Origin: Geminicoccaceae bacterium
Lineage (GTDB): Bacteria > Pseudomonadota > Alphaproteobacteria > Geminicoccales > Geminicoccaceae
Assembly (NCBI GenBank): GCA_025054575.1
Contig: JANWZN010000003.1
Coordinates: forward strand, 1-60,559
Reading direction: 5' to 3'
Length of the DNA stretch: 60,559 nucleotides
The notes beneath the pieces are model-generated. The model searched no databases. It worked only from the letters and a program-made list of their open reading frames with translations, and was not told where the DNA came from. Shown here piece by piece: positions 1 to 7,503 of the stretch. How positions within the stretch are numbered: position 1 is the stretch's first letter; every line of letters starts with the position of its first letter. The position numbers were made by a program, and so were the translations under genes.

Positions 1-164
1 ACGAGCTCGACCAGCGCCACCGGCCCCGGTTCGGGGGGCTCGTCTCGGGCGACGAACAAGAACGCGAGCGCGGCACCGTGTACCGACAGCGAGACGAGCA
101 GCGCCGCGGCGGCGGGGCCGAGGCGCGGGCCGGCTGCGAATGGCGCGTCGCGGACCCGCCGCAT
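1..164 (-). CDS. TonB-like energy transducer, N-terminal fragment (runs off window start)
   Basis: Only the first 54 codons are in the window. Translation from the ATG at 164 gives a short basic head (MRRVRDAPF), an Ala/Leu-rich membrane segment around residues 16-40 (AAAALLVSLSVHGAALAFLF) and then the acidic, proline-containing start of a periplasmic region (RDEPPEPGPVALVELV). This is the usual N-terminal layout of TonB proteins: one inner-membrane anchor followed by a Pro-rich linker. The gene lies 10 bp downstream of the BtuB-type receptor on the same strand, so it is probably co-transcribed and supplies proton-motive energy to that receptor. The diagnostic C-terminal TonB domain is outside the window, so other single-pass Pro-rich proteins remain possible. 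Confidence 0.62.
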   Translation of the reverse strand, partial: MRRVRDAPFAAGPRLGPAAAALLVSLSVHGAALAFLFVARDEPPEPGPVALVEL

Positions 165-174
165 CCCTGCCGTC

Positions 175-2133
175 TCAGAGCCCGAAGCGGCTCTTGAGGC
201 CGAGGAAGACGCCGAGCCCGGACCCGCGATAGCCGAAGGCCTCCTCGTAGGTCTCGTCGAGCAGGTTCTCGACCCGACCGAACAGACTGACGCCCGGCAG
301 CACCTCGTAGGAGGCGCTCGCCTGGAGGAGCCAGAAATCGTCGAGCGTGCGTCGCGCCCGGGCGAAGAGCGGGGTGAAGACGTCGTCCTTCTGGCTGCCG
401 TTGTAGCGGGCCGCGAGGTCGACGGAGCCGCGCCGCTCGCCGTCGGCAGCGGCGGCGAACCGCCAGGTGAGGCCGAGGCTCGCCACGTGCGGAGAGCGGC
501 GGACGAGCTGGCGCCCGTCGACCCCGTCGGTGTCGAGGTAAGTGTAGGCGGCGCGCAGCTCGAGATCGTCGAGGATCCGGGCGGCGAGCGCGGTTTCGAT
601 TCCCTGGGTGTCGACCCCGCCCGGCAGGTTGACGGGCCGGAAGGTGCCGGTGCCCGGATCGAACTCGGAGCCGATGAACTCGTCGATCTCGTTGCGGAAA
701 TAGCCGAGCGAGAGGGCGACGCGGCCGCCCCAGAGCGTCTGCTCGATGCCGACGTCCCAGCCCGTCGACTGCTCGGGCTCGAGATCGGGATTGCCGCGGA
801 AATTGGCGAAGAAGCCGTAGAGCTCGGTCAGCGTCGGGTTCTGGATGCCGCGACCCCAGGAGGCCCGGAGCTTGGTCCCGGCCTCGGGGATCGCGAAGGC
901 CGCGGTGAGCCGGGGCGAGACGAAATCCTCGAACTCCTCGTTGTGGTCGTAGCGAAGCCCGGCTGAAAGCGTCAGGCGATCGAACAGCGTCACCCGATAA
1001 TCGCCAACGAAGCCGAGATTGTCGGTGGCATCGAACCGGGCGAACGAGCTTTCGCCGTCGTCGCGCTGCCATTCCGCAAGGAAGGTCAGACCGTGCTCGG
1101 CATTCAACAGAGCAGCCGTATCGAAGAAGAGGTTCGTCTGGTAATCGACGATCGTGCGCGTCGCGTCGAAGAAGAACGTCCTGTCACCACCATCGAGCTG
1201 ATCGCTTTTGGTCGACAGCGCCGATACCCCGAGAACGTGCTCCCACTGGCCTTCGAACAAAGCGAGCTTGCCCTGCAGACGGCCCGAGAAGGAGGAACGG
1301 TCCTCGGAAAGGTCCGCGTCGGTCGGGATCAGGAAGCCGCCGCGCGTGTCCGGTCCGAAATCGTCGTATTGGTTCTCGGCGCGCAGATAGCGCAAGAACC
1401 CGCGGATCTCGAGGTTCTCGAACGGCCGCAGGCCGACATTGGCGTTGAGCAGCCCCTGGCGGTAGCCGTCGTCCTCGCCGCCGCGCGGGGCGAGGTTGGT
1501 GCCGTCGCTGCGCACCCCGCTCAGGCCCAGATAGGCGTCCCAGCGCTCGTCGCCGCCGCCGATCGAGACGGCACCTTCGCCCGTGCCGAAGGAGCCGCCG
1601 GCCGCTGCGACGCGCAGCTCGGGCTTGCCCTTGCCGCGCCGCGTGGTGATGTTGACGACCCCACCGATCGTGTTCGAGCCGTAGAGGGTGGCTTGCGGGC
1701 CTCGCAGGATCTCGATGCGCTCGATGTCGGCGGCGCGCAGATCCTCGAAGCGGAAGACGCCGGTCGAGGCCGGGTCGTTCATCTTGACCCCGTCGATCAC
1801 GACGAGCGTGTGGTTGGCCTCCGCCCCTCGGATCCGCACTGCCGCGAGCGAGCCGCGCGGGCCGGGCGCGCTCACGTGGAGCCCCGGCACCTCGCGCAGG
1901 ACGTCGAGCACGAACGCGCTCTGTCGGGTGGCGAGCTCCTCGGCCGTGATGACGGTCAAGGCGCTGCCCACGGTCTCCGCCGCGACCGGATAGCGGGTCG
2001 CGGTCACGACGAGCTCGGGCAGTCTGCTCGCTGCTTCCTGGCCGGCAGCCGGGCCGGCCGCGGCCAGCGCCGCGAGCGCGGCAGCACCGAGGCCGAGCAT
2101 CCGAGGATGCTCCTCGACGACGTTCCCCCTCAT
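175..2133 (-). CDS. btuB: TonB-dependent outer-membrane receptor, BtuB (cobalamin) type
   Basis: 652-residue outer-membrane receptor predicted to import vitamin B12 or related corrinoids. The start at 2133 is chosen because AAGGGGG lies 7-8 nt upstream; an in-frame ATG at 2100 is the alternative. The N-terminus has an Ala-rich signal peptide ending near AAGQEA (about residue 32), a TonB box (ELVVTATR, about 40-47), then a plug domain with the BtuB-like stretches RIRGAEANHTLVVIDGVKMND and RGPQATLYGSNTIGGVVNI, and a beta-barrel with the paired NLEPEQSTGWDVGIEQ and FGRVENLLDETYEEAFGY motifs seen in this family. The substrate call rests mainly on the cobalamin riboswitch in the leader. The reading frame stays open upstream through the riboswitch, but that extension is not protein. 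A TonB-like gene follows 10 bp downstream. Confidence 0.9.
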   Translation of the reverse strand: MRGNVVEEHPRMLGLGAAALAALAAAGPAAGQEAASRLPELVVTATRYPVAAETVGSALTVITAEELATRQSAFVLDVLREVPGLHVSAPGPRGSLAAVRIRGAEANHTLVVIDGVKMNDPASTGVFRFEDLRAADIERIEILRGPQATLYGSNTIGGVVNITTRRGKGKPELRVAAAGGSFGTGEGAVSIGGGDERWDAYLGLSGVRSDGTNLAPRGGEDDGYRQGLLNANVGLRPFENLEIRGFLRYLRAENQYDDFGPDTRGGFLIPTDADLSEDRSSFSGRLQGKLALFEGQWEHVLGVSALSTKSDQLDGGDRTFFFDATRTIVDYQTNLFFDTAALLNAEHGLTFLAEWQRDDGESSFARFDATDNLGFVGDYRVTLFDRLTLSAGLRYDHNEEFEDFVSPRLTAAFAIPEAGTKLRASWGRGIQNPTLTELYGFFANFRGNPDLEPEQSTGWDVGIEQTLWGGRVALSLGYFRNEIDEFIGSEFDPGTGTFRPVNLPGGVDTQGIETALAARILDDLELRAAYTYLDTDGVDGRQLVRRSPHVASLGLTWRFAAAADGERRGSVDLAARYNGSQKDDVFTPLFARARRTLDDFWLLQASASYEVLPGVSLFGRVENLLDETYEEAFGYRGSGLGVFLGLKSRFGL

Positions 2134-2167
2134 CGACGATGTCCCCCTTGGCACACGGTCATCAAAT

Positions 2168-2187
2168 CCGCGCGCGCTCGCGCGCGG
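2168..2187 (-). promoter_or_regulatory. Perfect GC hairpin in the btuB leader (possible expression platform)
   Basis: A perfect inverted repeat, CCGCGCGCG-(AG)-CGCGCGCGG on the minus strand, with 9-bp arms, lies about 35 nt before the btuB start and about 180 nt after the B12 box. It is not followed by a T-run, so a simple intrinsic terminator is unlikely. It could control ribosome access or contribute to a Rho-type or translational switch. Function is inferred from position only. Confidence 0.4.
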
Positions 2188-2365
2188 GCTCTGCCCCGGC
2201 CGGGGACGGAAAGCTTTCGGGTGCGGGCAACCGGGCCCGCCGACGGCAAGGGTTCTACGCACACACCCCCGAGGCGCCTCCGCCCACAGCAAGGGCCGCA
2301 ACGAGCCGTCACCGCAGCGGAGTTCCGCGCCCGCGACACACCCCGATCGCGAGCAGGGTGACGAA

Positions 2366-2512
2366 GGCGACGGCAGGTCTCCTGGCTCGCGCGTCGGCGC
2401 CCTCGGCCCTGCCTTCCCGGTCGCCCAGTGGCGTGATCGGGCCGCGGCTCGGCGCTTACAGTTGCGGGGGCAGCCACGGCCTCGGCCCGAAGGCCCCACC
2501 GTGTTCCCTCTC
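2366..2512 (-). ncRNA. Cobalamin (AdoCbl-type) riboswitch
   Basis: Read on the minus strand, the leader contains in order the conserved blocks of the cobalamin aptamer: GGGAACACGGTG at about 2509-2498, GTGGCTGCCCCCGCAACTGT continuing into AAGCGCC at about 2478-2449, GCCACTGGGCGACCGGGAAGG at about 2442-2422, and the B12 box GAGCCAGGAGACCTGCC at about 2388-2372. Order and spacing match the class. It lies about 230 nt upstream of the receptor start. Established knowledge: in many proteobacteria these aptamers repress btuB-type receptors when adenosylcobalamin is plentiful. The riboswitch is the main evidence for the substrate of the receptor gene. Confidence 0.96.
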
Positions 2513-2545
2513 ACCTCCCCTCGCGGGGAACCGCCGCCGTAGCGA

Positions 2546-2575
2546 AGGTTGCCGCGGCGCTGCGCACAGCGTCAA
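2546..2575 (-). promoter_or_regulatory. Candidate promoter for the riboswitch-btuB transcript
   Basis: Minus-strand TTGACG (2575-2570), 18-nt spacer, CAACCT (2551-2546). Transcription would start about 30 nt before the aptamer. The -10 element has the same CAACCT form as the candidate promoter of the DUF1194 gene at 28737-28765. Prediction by eye. Confidence 0.45.
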
Positions 2576-2701
2576 GCCTGCGTGACAGAGGCCGGGCGCC
2601 GGCGCCCTGCGACGCGTTGCGCGGCAGCCCCGCGGCGACGGCCCTTCCGGGCCGTACCCCCGCCGCGCATGCTGCGCCCGCCCTGCGCGAGGAGACCGGC
2701 T

Positions 2702-3913
2702 TTGGCCGAGCGCCCGATGTCGAACAGCTTGCTGGCGATCGTCGTCGCGAGCTGCCTCGTGGCGGTGATCACCTTCGGCTCGCGCGCCGGCTTCGGGCTC
2801 TATCTCGAGCCGATCACGAGCAGCCGCGGCTTCGGCCGCGAGGTCTTCGCGCTCGCGATCGGCATCCAGAACATCGTCTGGGGCATCGGTCAGCCGATCG
2901 CCGGAGCACTCGCCGATCGTTTCGGGACGACCCGGGTGCTGGTCGGCGGGGCGCTCGTCTACGCGCTCGGCATGGTCGCGACGGCCCTGGCCGCCACGCC
3001 TATGGCCCTGCACCTTTCGGCCGGGGTGCTGGTCGGGATCGGCGGCTCGGGTGCCTCCTTCGGCATCGTCATGGCGGCCACGAGCCGGCTCGTGCCGGCC
3101 GACCGGCGCTCCTGGGCCATGGGGCTCGTGACCGCCTCGAGCTCGCTCGGCCAGTTCCTCTACGCCTTTTTGAACCACGCCCTGATCACGGCCTTCGGCT
3201 GGCAGGCGGCGCTCGCGATTCTGGGTGCGATCCTGCTCGCGGTGCTGCCGCTCGCGCTCGCGTTTCGCGGCGAGACCGGCACGATCGCGGGCTCCGCCCA
3301 TCTCACGCTCGCTGCCGCGCTGCGCGAGGCCGTGGCGCATCGCAGTTACCTCCTCCTGGTCGCCGGCTTCTTCACCTGCGGCTATCACGTGGCCTTCATC
3401 CAGACGCATCTGCCGCCCTACATCGCCGATGCCGGGCTCGCCCCCTGGGTCGCGGCCGCGGCGATCGCGCTCGTCGGGCTCTTCAACATGATCGGCTCCT
3501 ACGCGGCCGGCGTGATGGCCGGTCGGCGAAGCAAGAAGCTCCTGTTGGCCGCGATCTATTTCGCGCGCTCGGCGGTCATTCTGGCCTACGTGGTCCTGCC
3601 CCCGACCGCGACCAGCACGCTCCTCTTCGCTGCGGCGATGGGCCTTTTGTGGCTGTCGACCGTGCCGCCGACCTCGGGGCTCGTCGCCTTGATGTTCGGC
3701 CCGCGCTGGATGGGCACGCTCTTCGGCATCGTCTTCTTGAGCCACCAGCTCGGCGCGCTCCTGGGCGTGTGGCTCGGCGGCTTCTGGTTCGACAGGACCG
3801 GCTCCTACGACGCGGTCTGGGCGACGATGATCCTCATGGGGATCGTGGCCGGCCTTCTGCATCTGCCGATCGTCGAACAGCCGGTCGCCCGGTTGCGCGC
3901 CGCCCCGGCCTGA
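2702..3913 (+). CDS. MFS transporter (12-TM, monocarboxylate/OFA-like)
   Basis: Major facilitator superfamily permease of about 400 residues with roughly 12 hydrophobic segments, for example LLAIVVASCLVAVITFG at the N-terminus and WATMILMGIVAGLLHLP at the C-terminus. The loop after TM2 carries the MFS signature-like GALADRFGTTRVLVG, and the loop opening the second half has AGVMAGRRSKK. The TTG start at 2702 is preferred because AGGAG lies 7 nt upstream (2690-2694); the ATG at 2717 (MSNSLLAIV) is the alternative and lacks a close Shine-Dalgarno. Residues around GLYLEPITSSRGFGREVFALAIGIQN recall organic-acid carriers, but substrate cannot be read from sequence. It is divergent from the btuB leader and convergent with a DHDPS-type lyase gene, so a sugar-acid or keto-acid substrate is possible. 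Confidence 0.85.
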   Translation: MAERPMSNSLLAIVVASCLVAVITFGSRAGFGLYLEPITSSRGFGREVFALAIGIQNIVWGIGQPIAGALADRFGTTRVLVGGALVYALGMVATALAATPMALHLSAGVLVGIGGSGASFGIVMAATSRLVPADRRSWAMGLVTASSSLGQFLYAFLNHALITAFGWQAALAILGAILLAVLPLALAFRGETGTIAGSAHLTLAAALREAVAHRSYLLLVAGFFTCGYHVAFIQTHLPPYIADAGLAPWVAAAAIALVGLFNMIGSYAAGVMAGRRSKKLLLAAIYFARSAVILAYVVLPPTATSTLLFAAAMGLLWLSTVPPTSGLVALMFGPRWMGTLFGIVFLSHQLGALLGVWLGGFWFDRTGSYDAVWATMILMGIVAGLLHLPIVEQPVARLRAAPA

Positions 3914-3955
3914 GCGTTCCGGCTGCCGACGCCGCTTCTCGGGTTCGCCTCGGTT

Positions 3956-4855
3956 TCAGAGGGCGAAAGGCGGGAGCTCGCGGCTCCAACGCTCCATGCA
4001 GGCGAGACCCAAGGCCGTGGGCCGCTCGCAGGGCTCACGGTCGACCACCGGGCCGAGCCCCAGCCGACGCGCCGTGATCCGCTTGCCGTAGCAGATGAAG
4101 CGCGGCACCGACTGCATCAGGAACACGATCAAGGGCAGGATCGAGGCGTAGAGCCGGTCGGCTTCCGCCTCCCGGCCCGACCGGAAGGCTTCGAAGACGC
4201 GAACCTGGACGTCGAAGCACTCCGGTGCCGGGATCATTCCGACGCAGCCCGCACGGAGCACGTCGGTGAGCTCGAGGCCCGCCCGGCCGTTGAAGATCGC
4301 GACCTCGGGGCCCAGGAGCTCGTGCGTGCGCGCGATCTCGAGCGCGGAGGATTCGCCTTTGAGGAGCCGCACGTTCGGATGCGCGCGGCACAGGCGCAGG
4401 AGCCCGTCGTCGGAAAGGCCCGCGCCGATGAACTGCGGCGCGTTCTGGATCGCGACCGGGATCGGCGAGGCGTCGGCCACGGCGCCGAAGAAGCGGACGA
4501 GCTCGTCCTCGCCGATCGGCCGCTGCGGCGGCGGTTGGAGAACGACCCAAGCGGCGCCGAGATCCGCTGCCGCCTTCACGAAGTCGATCTGGATCGCCGG
4601 TGTCTCGCCGAACACGGTGATCGCGACCGGCACCCGTCCGGCGACGTCCGCGAGGCACCATTCCATCACCTCGTGGCGCTCTTCGGGTGCGAGCTTCTGT
4701 ACTTCGGTCGCGAGCCCGAGGGCAGCGATACCGTGCGCCCCGCCGCGCACGCAGGCCTCGACCTGACGGCGCATCGCCTCGCGGTCGAGGCGGCCGTCCT
4801 CGCGGAAGAAGGCGTAAAGGATCGGGTAGATGCCATGGAACGCCGAGTCGACCAT
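3956..4855 (-). CDS. DHDPS / N-acetylneuraminate-lyase superfamily aldolase or dehydratase
   Basis: 299-residue (beta/alpha)8 Schiff-base lyase of the dihydrodipicolinate synthase superfamily. The Schiff-base lysine is K166 in VRLLKGESS. The N-terminal segment GIYPILYAFFREDGRLD matches the family start. The residues that normally read YNxP are I-Q-N-A-P (136-140), so the usual catalytic tyrosine is Gln, and the GTTGE substrate loop is replaced by GLATE. Such changes occur in family members acting on 2-keto-3-deoxy sugar acids rather than true DapA. Genomic context (uronate-dehydrogenase-like, lactonase and pentonate-type dehydratase genes 4-8 kb away) favours a 2-keto-3-deoxy-acid aldolase or dehydratase. 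Exact reaction is unknown. Confidence 0.82.
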   Translation of the reverse strand: MVDSAFHGIYPILYAFFREDGRLDREAMRRQVEACVRGGAHGIAALGLATEVQKLAPEERHEVMEWCLADVAGRVPVAITVFGETPAIQIDFVKAAADLGAAWVVLQPPPQRPIGEDELVRFFGAVADASPIPVAIQNAPQFIGAGLSDDGLLRLCRAHPNVRLLKGESSALEIARTHELLGPEVAIFNGRAGLELTDVLRAGCVGMIPAPECFDVQVRVFEAFRSGREAEADRLYASILPLIVFLMQSVPRFICYGKRITARRLGLGPVVDREPCERPTALGLACMERWSRELPPFAL

Positions 4856-5019
4856 TTCGCCCCCCGGTTCGAGCCGGCGCGAGCATAGGCGCTCCGCCCT
4901 GCCCGGACCATGCGCATCGACGCTTGCCCGTGGCGTGGCCCCCGATACATCAGGAGCAACTTGATGAGAACGAGCGAAAGCGCGGCATCCGATGCCGACG
5001 CGAACAGGAGGGGCTGGCG

Positions 5020-6318
5020 ATGAAGATCGAGCGTGGTCTCAACGAGCTCTACCGCAAGGATCCCGAACGGGCCGACGCGCTCGTGTTCGGTCGGCGCGGC
5101 GTGCTCAAAGGAGCGAGCCTCGCGGCGGTGAGGGCGGCCCTGGGTGGGTTGGCCATCCCCTTCGCCCGCTTCATGCCGGAGGGCTATCTGCCGGTGGCGC
5201 TCGCGGCCGAAGGCAAGTTCGAGTTTCCCGGCAAGCATCCGGGCCTGGTCCTCTTGAGCGACAAGCCGCTCGTCGCCGAGACGCCGGCACATCTGCTGGA
5301 CGACCCGGTGACGCCGACCGACCGCCTGTTCATCCGCAACAACGGCGGCGTCCCGGAGATGCCGGCCGATCCCAACGGCTGGAAGATCAAGATCGACGGC
5401 GAGGTGAACAACCCGCTCGAGCTCACGCTCGGCGAGCTCAAGAGCCGTTTCCCCCGGGTCGAAGGCGTCTTCATGCTCGAATGCGGCGGCAACGGCCGCT
5501 CGCAGTTCGTCCCGCAGGCCCGCGGCAATCCCTGGACGACGGGTGGCGCCGGCTGCCCGCGCTGGGCCGGCGTGCGGCTCAAGGACGTGCTGCAAGCGGC
5601 CGGCCTCAAGAGCAGCGCGGTCTACACCGCGCATTACGGGGCCGACCCGCACCTCTCGGGCGATCCGACCAAGGTGACGCTCTCGCGCGGCGTCCGTCTC
5701 GCCAAGGCGATGGACGAGAACAGCATCCTCGCCTACGAGATGAACGGGGAGCCGCTGCCGCTGGTCCACGGCGGACCCGTGCGGCTCGTGTTCCCGGGCT
5801 GGGCCGCGTCGGCCAGCCACAAATGGCTGACTCGCATCTGGATCCGCGACAAGGAGCACGACGGACCGGGCATGACCGGCACCTCCTACCGCGTGCCGAC
5901 CGCGCCGATCGTGCCGGGCAGCGACAGCAAGGGCGAAGGCTTCCGGGTGCTCGAATCGATGCCGGTGCGCTCGATCGTGACGAGCCCGGCCGACGGCACG
6001 CGGCTGCCCGCCGGCACGCGCGAGATCGCCGCCCGCGGCCATGCCTGGGCGGGCGACCTCGAGGTCAAGGAGGTCTGGACCTCGATCGACTTCGGCGCGA
6101 CTTGGCAGCAGGCCGAGCTCGACCGGCCGGTCAATCGCCACGCCTGGCAGAACTGGCGGCAGACAGTGAAGCTGCCGACCCACGGCTATTACGAGCTGTG
6201 GGTGCGGGCGGTGGACGCCAACGGCACGAGCCAGCCCTTCATGGCCGGCAACTGGAACCCTCAAGGCTACGGCGGCAACGCCTATCATCGCGTCGCACTC
6301 CTGGTCGCGGCGGCCTGA
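5020..6318 (+). CDS. Sulfite-oxidase-family molybdoenzyme (SorA/SoxC-like), Tat-exported
   Basis: 432-residue periplasmic molybdopterin oxidoreductase. The ATG at 5020 follows AGGAGG at 5006-5011. A twin-arginine signal is present (FGRRGVLKG, R25-R26, then a hydrophobic run to about residue 49). The molybdopterin domain contains the molybdenum-ligating cysteine C155 in FMLECGGNGR, and the C-terminal half (from about residue 300, VRSIVTSPADGTRLPAG) is the dimerisation domain typical of sulfite oxidases. The RNH motif of sulfite oxidases reads R106-N-N-G here. It overlaps the following c-type cytochrome gene by one base (TGATG), the usual arrangement for SorAB sulfite dehydrogenases, where electrons pass from the Mo centre to the heme. 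Related SoxC-type or other small-anion oxidation cannot be excluded. Confidence 0.88.
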   Translation: MKIERGLNELYRKDPERADALVFGRRGVLKGASLAAVRAALGGLAIPFARFMPEGYLPVALAAEGKFEFPGKHPGLVLLSDKPLVAETPAHLLDDPVTPTDRLFIRNNGGVPEMPADPNGWKIKIDGEVNNPLELTLGELKSRFPRVEGVFMLECGGNGRSQFVPQARGNPWTTGGAGCPRWAGVRLKDVLQAAGLKSSAVYTAHYGADPHLSGDPTKVTLSRGVRLAKAMDENSILAYEMNGEPLPLVHGGPVRLVFPGWAASASHKWLTRIWIRDKEHDGPGMTGTSYRVPTAPIVPGSDSKGEGFRVLESMPVRSIVTSPADGTRLPAGTREIAARGHAWAGDLEVKEVWTSIDFGATWQQAELDRPVNRHAWQNWRQTVKLPTHGYYELWVRAVDANGTSQPFMAGNWNPQGYGGNAYHRVALLVAAA

Positions 6319-6680
6319 TGCGGACGCTCGCGCTCGTCTTCGGGCTGCTCGCTCTCGCCGGCCCGGTGGCCGCGGCCGGCGAGGCGGGCGACCCGCTCGA
6401 GCATTTCCCGGAGGGCCCCAACCGCGAGCTCGTCGCCCATTTCTGCAGCGCCTGCCATTCCGGGAAGATCGTCGCCAACCAGGCGATGAGCCGCGAGCGT
6501 TGGGACTCGGCCCTCACCTGGATGAGCGAGCGGCACGGCATGCCGCCGCTCGAGGGCGAGTATCGGGAGATGTTCCTCGACTATCTGGCGGCCGCATTCG
6601 GCGAGCAGGCCGCTGCGGCTCACCGCAGCCGGCCGTTCGCGACGCCACCCGCGCGCAAGAACCCGTTCGCGACAGACTGA
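6318..6680 (+). CDS. Small periplasmic c-type cytochrome, partner of the molybdoenzyme
   Basis: 120 residues: a cleavable signal peptide (MRTLALVFGLLALAGPVAAAG, about 1-20) followed by one heme-attachment motif C43-S-A-C46-H47 and a downstream Met in ERHGMPPL that is a suitable distal ligand. The start overlaps the stop of the sulfite-oxidase-type gene (TGATG), so the two are translationally coupled and should form a SorAB-like dehydrogenase delivering electrons to the respiratory chain. The size and single heme fit SorB-type subunits better than the larger SoxD. The acidic body (EALEGEYREMFLDYL-type composition) is ordinary for such subunits. Confidence 0.85.
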   Translation: MRTLALVFGLLALAGPVAAAGEAGDPLEHFPEGPNRELVAHFCSACHSGKIVANQAMSRERWDSALTWMSERHGMPPLEGEYREMFLDYLAAAFGEQAAAAHRSRPFATPPARKNPFATD

Positions 6681-6734
6681 GCGCGCACAGGTAAACCTTT
6701 CGTTCAGGATCTCGCGCTAGGACTTGCGCGCCGG

Positions 6735-7373
6735 TCACCGTCGCGGAGCCGTTCGCTCGTGCGCCTTCGCCTCGCTATATCCTGGTTGCTCGGGCTCGCC
6801 GCTGCCGGCCTGCGCCGCGCTGCCGCTCGGCTCCGGCGTCGCCGGGAGGGACTCCACCCGCTCGCGCGAGCGGCGAGCGAGCTTACGGAGATATGCCTCC
6901 TGCGCCCTGGTCTCGATCGCGCCCGGTCGGCTGTTGCGGACCCGCGCGATGGCCTCGGCGGGGTCCAGACCGAGCTCGATCAAGAGCCGGGCCGCGATCG
7001 TCCCGCTGCGGCCGAGCCCGCCGCGGCAGTGCAGGGCGACGCCGCGGCCTTTCGCGAGCTCGTCCCGCAAAGCCGGGCCCAGAGTATGCCAGCGCCGCTC
7101 GAAAGCCGCGTCCGGTACGGCGAAGTCGAGGATGGGCGCCTGATCCCACCCGACGCCACGGGCCGCGCAAGCCCGCCCGAGCGCCGCGAGGTCGAGCCCG
7201 ACACTGGCCGCCTCTTCGTTCGGTACCAGCGAGAGAAGGATCGCTACGCCCGCTTCGGCGAGCTGATCGGCGTGGCCAGCGACGGGGCCGAGCGGGCAAG
7301 GCAGCACGAGGAGATAGCCCGATGCGGCGGGTGCGGCCGTGATCCGCGCTCGCAGCAGAACCTCGTCCCACAT
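6735..7373 (-). CDS. Dual-specificity / protein tyrosine phosphatase-like protein
   Basis: 212 residues with the CX5R phosphatase signature HCRGGLGRSG; C116 is the predicted nucleophile and R122 binds phosphate. ILDFAVPD (81-88) offers an upstream aspartate as general acid. The ATG at 7373 is preceded by GGAGG about 9-10 nt upstream; the open frame extends further but without family-like sequence. After about residue 180 the tail is Ser/Pro/Glu-rich and probably disordered. It resembles bacterial CDKN3-like or DSP-like phosphatases. Substrate is unknown. It is convergent with the cytochrome gene and divergent from the hydroxyacid dehydrogenase gene, so it does not belong to either operon. Confidence 0.8.
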   Translation of the reverse strand: MWDEVLLRARITAAPAASGYLLVLPCPLGPVAGHADQLAEAGVAILLSLVPNEEAASVGLDLAALGRACAARGVGWDQAPILDFAVPDAAFERRWHTLGPALRDELAKGRGVALHCRGGLGRSGTIAARLLIELGLDPAEAIARVRNSRPGAIETRAQEAYLRKLARRSRERVESLPATPEPSGSAAQAGSGEPEQPGYSEAKAHERTAPRR

Positions 7374-7503
7374 CGCCGCGCGCCTCCGCCCTGTCCCGTC
7401 ATCCGAGCAGAACCGCCCGCGCTTCCGGCGCGTGGCGATCCGCGCGAGCATGGTCTAAGGCTCGGCCAGCGGGTAGGGTCTCGGCCGCAATCGGGGAGGT
7501 GCC

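Noticed and set aside
2134-2514. Possible N-terminal extension of the btuB receptor by about 125 residues
   Set aside because: The extension covers the conserved cobalamin aptamer and lacks signal-peptide features; a start with a Shine-Dalgarno and signal peptide exists at 2133.
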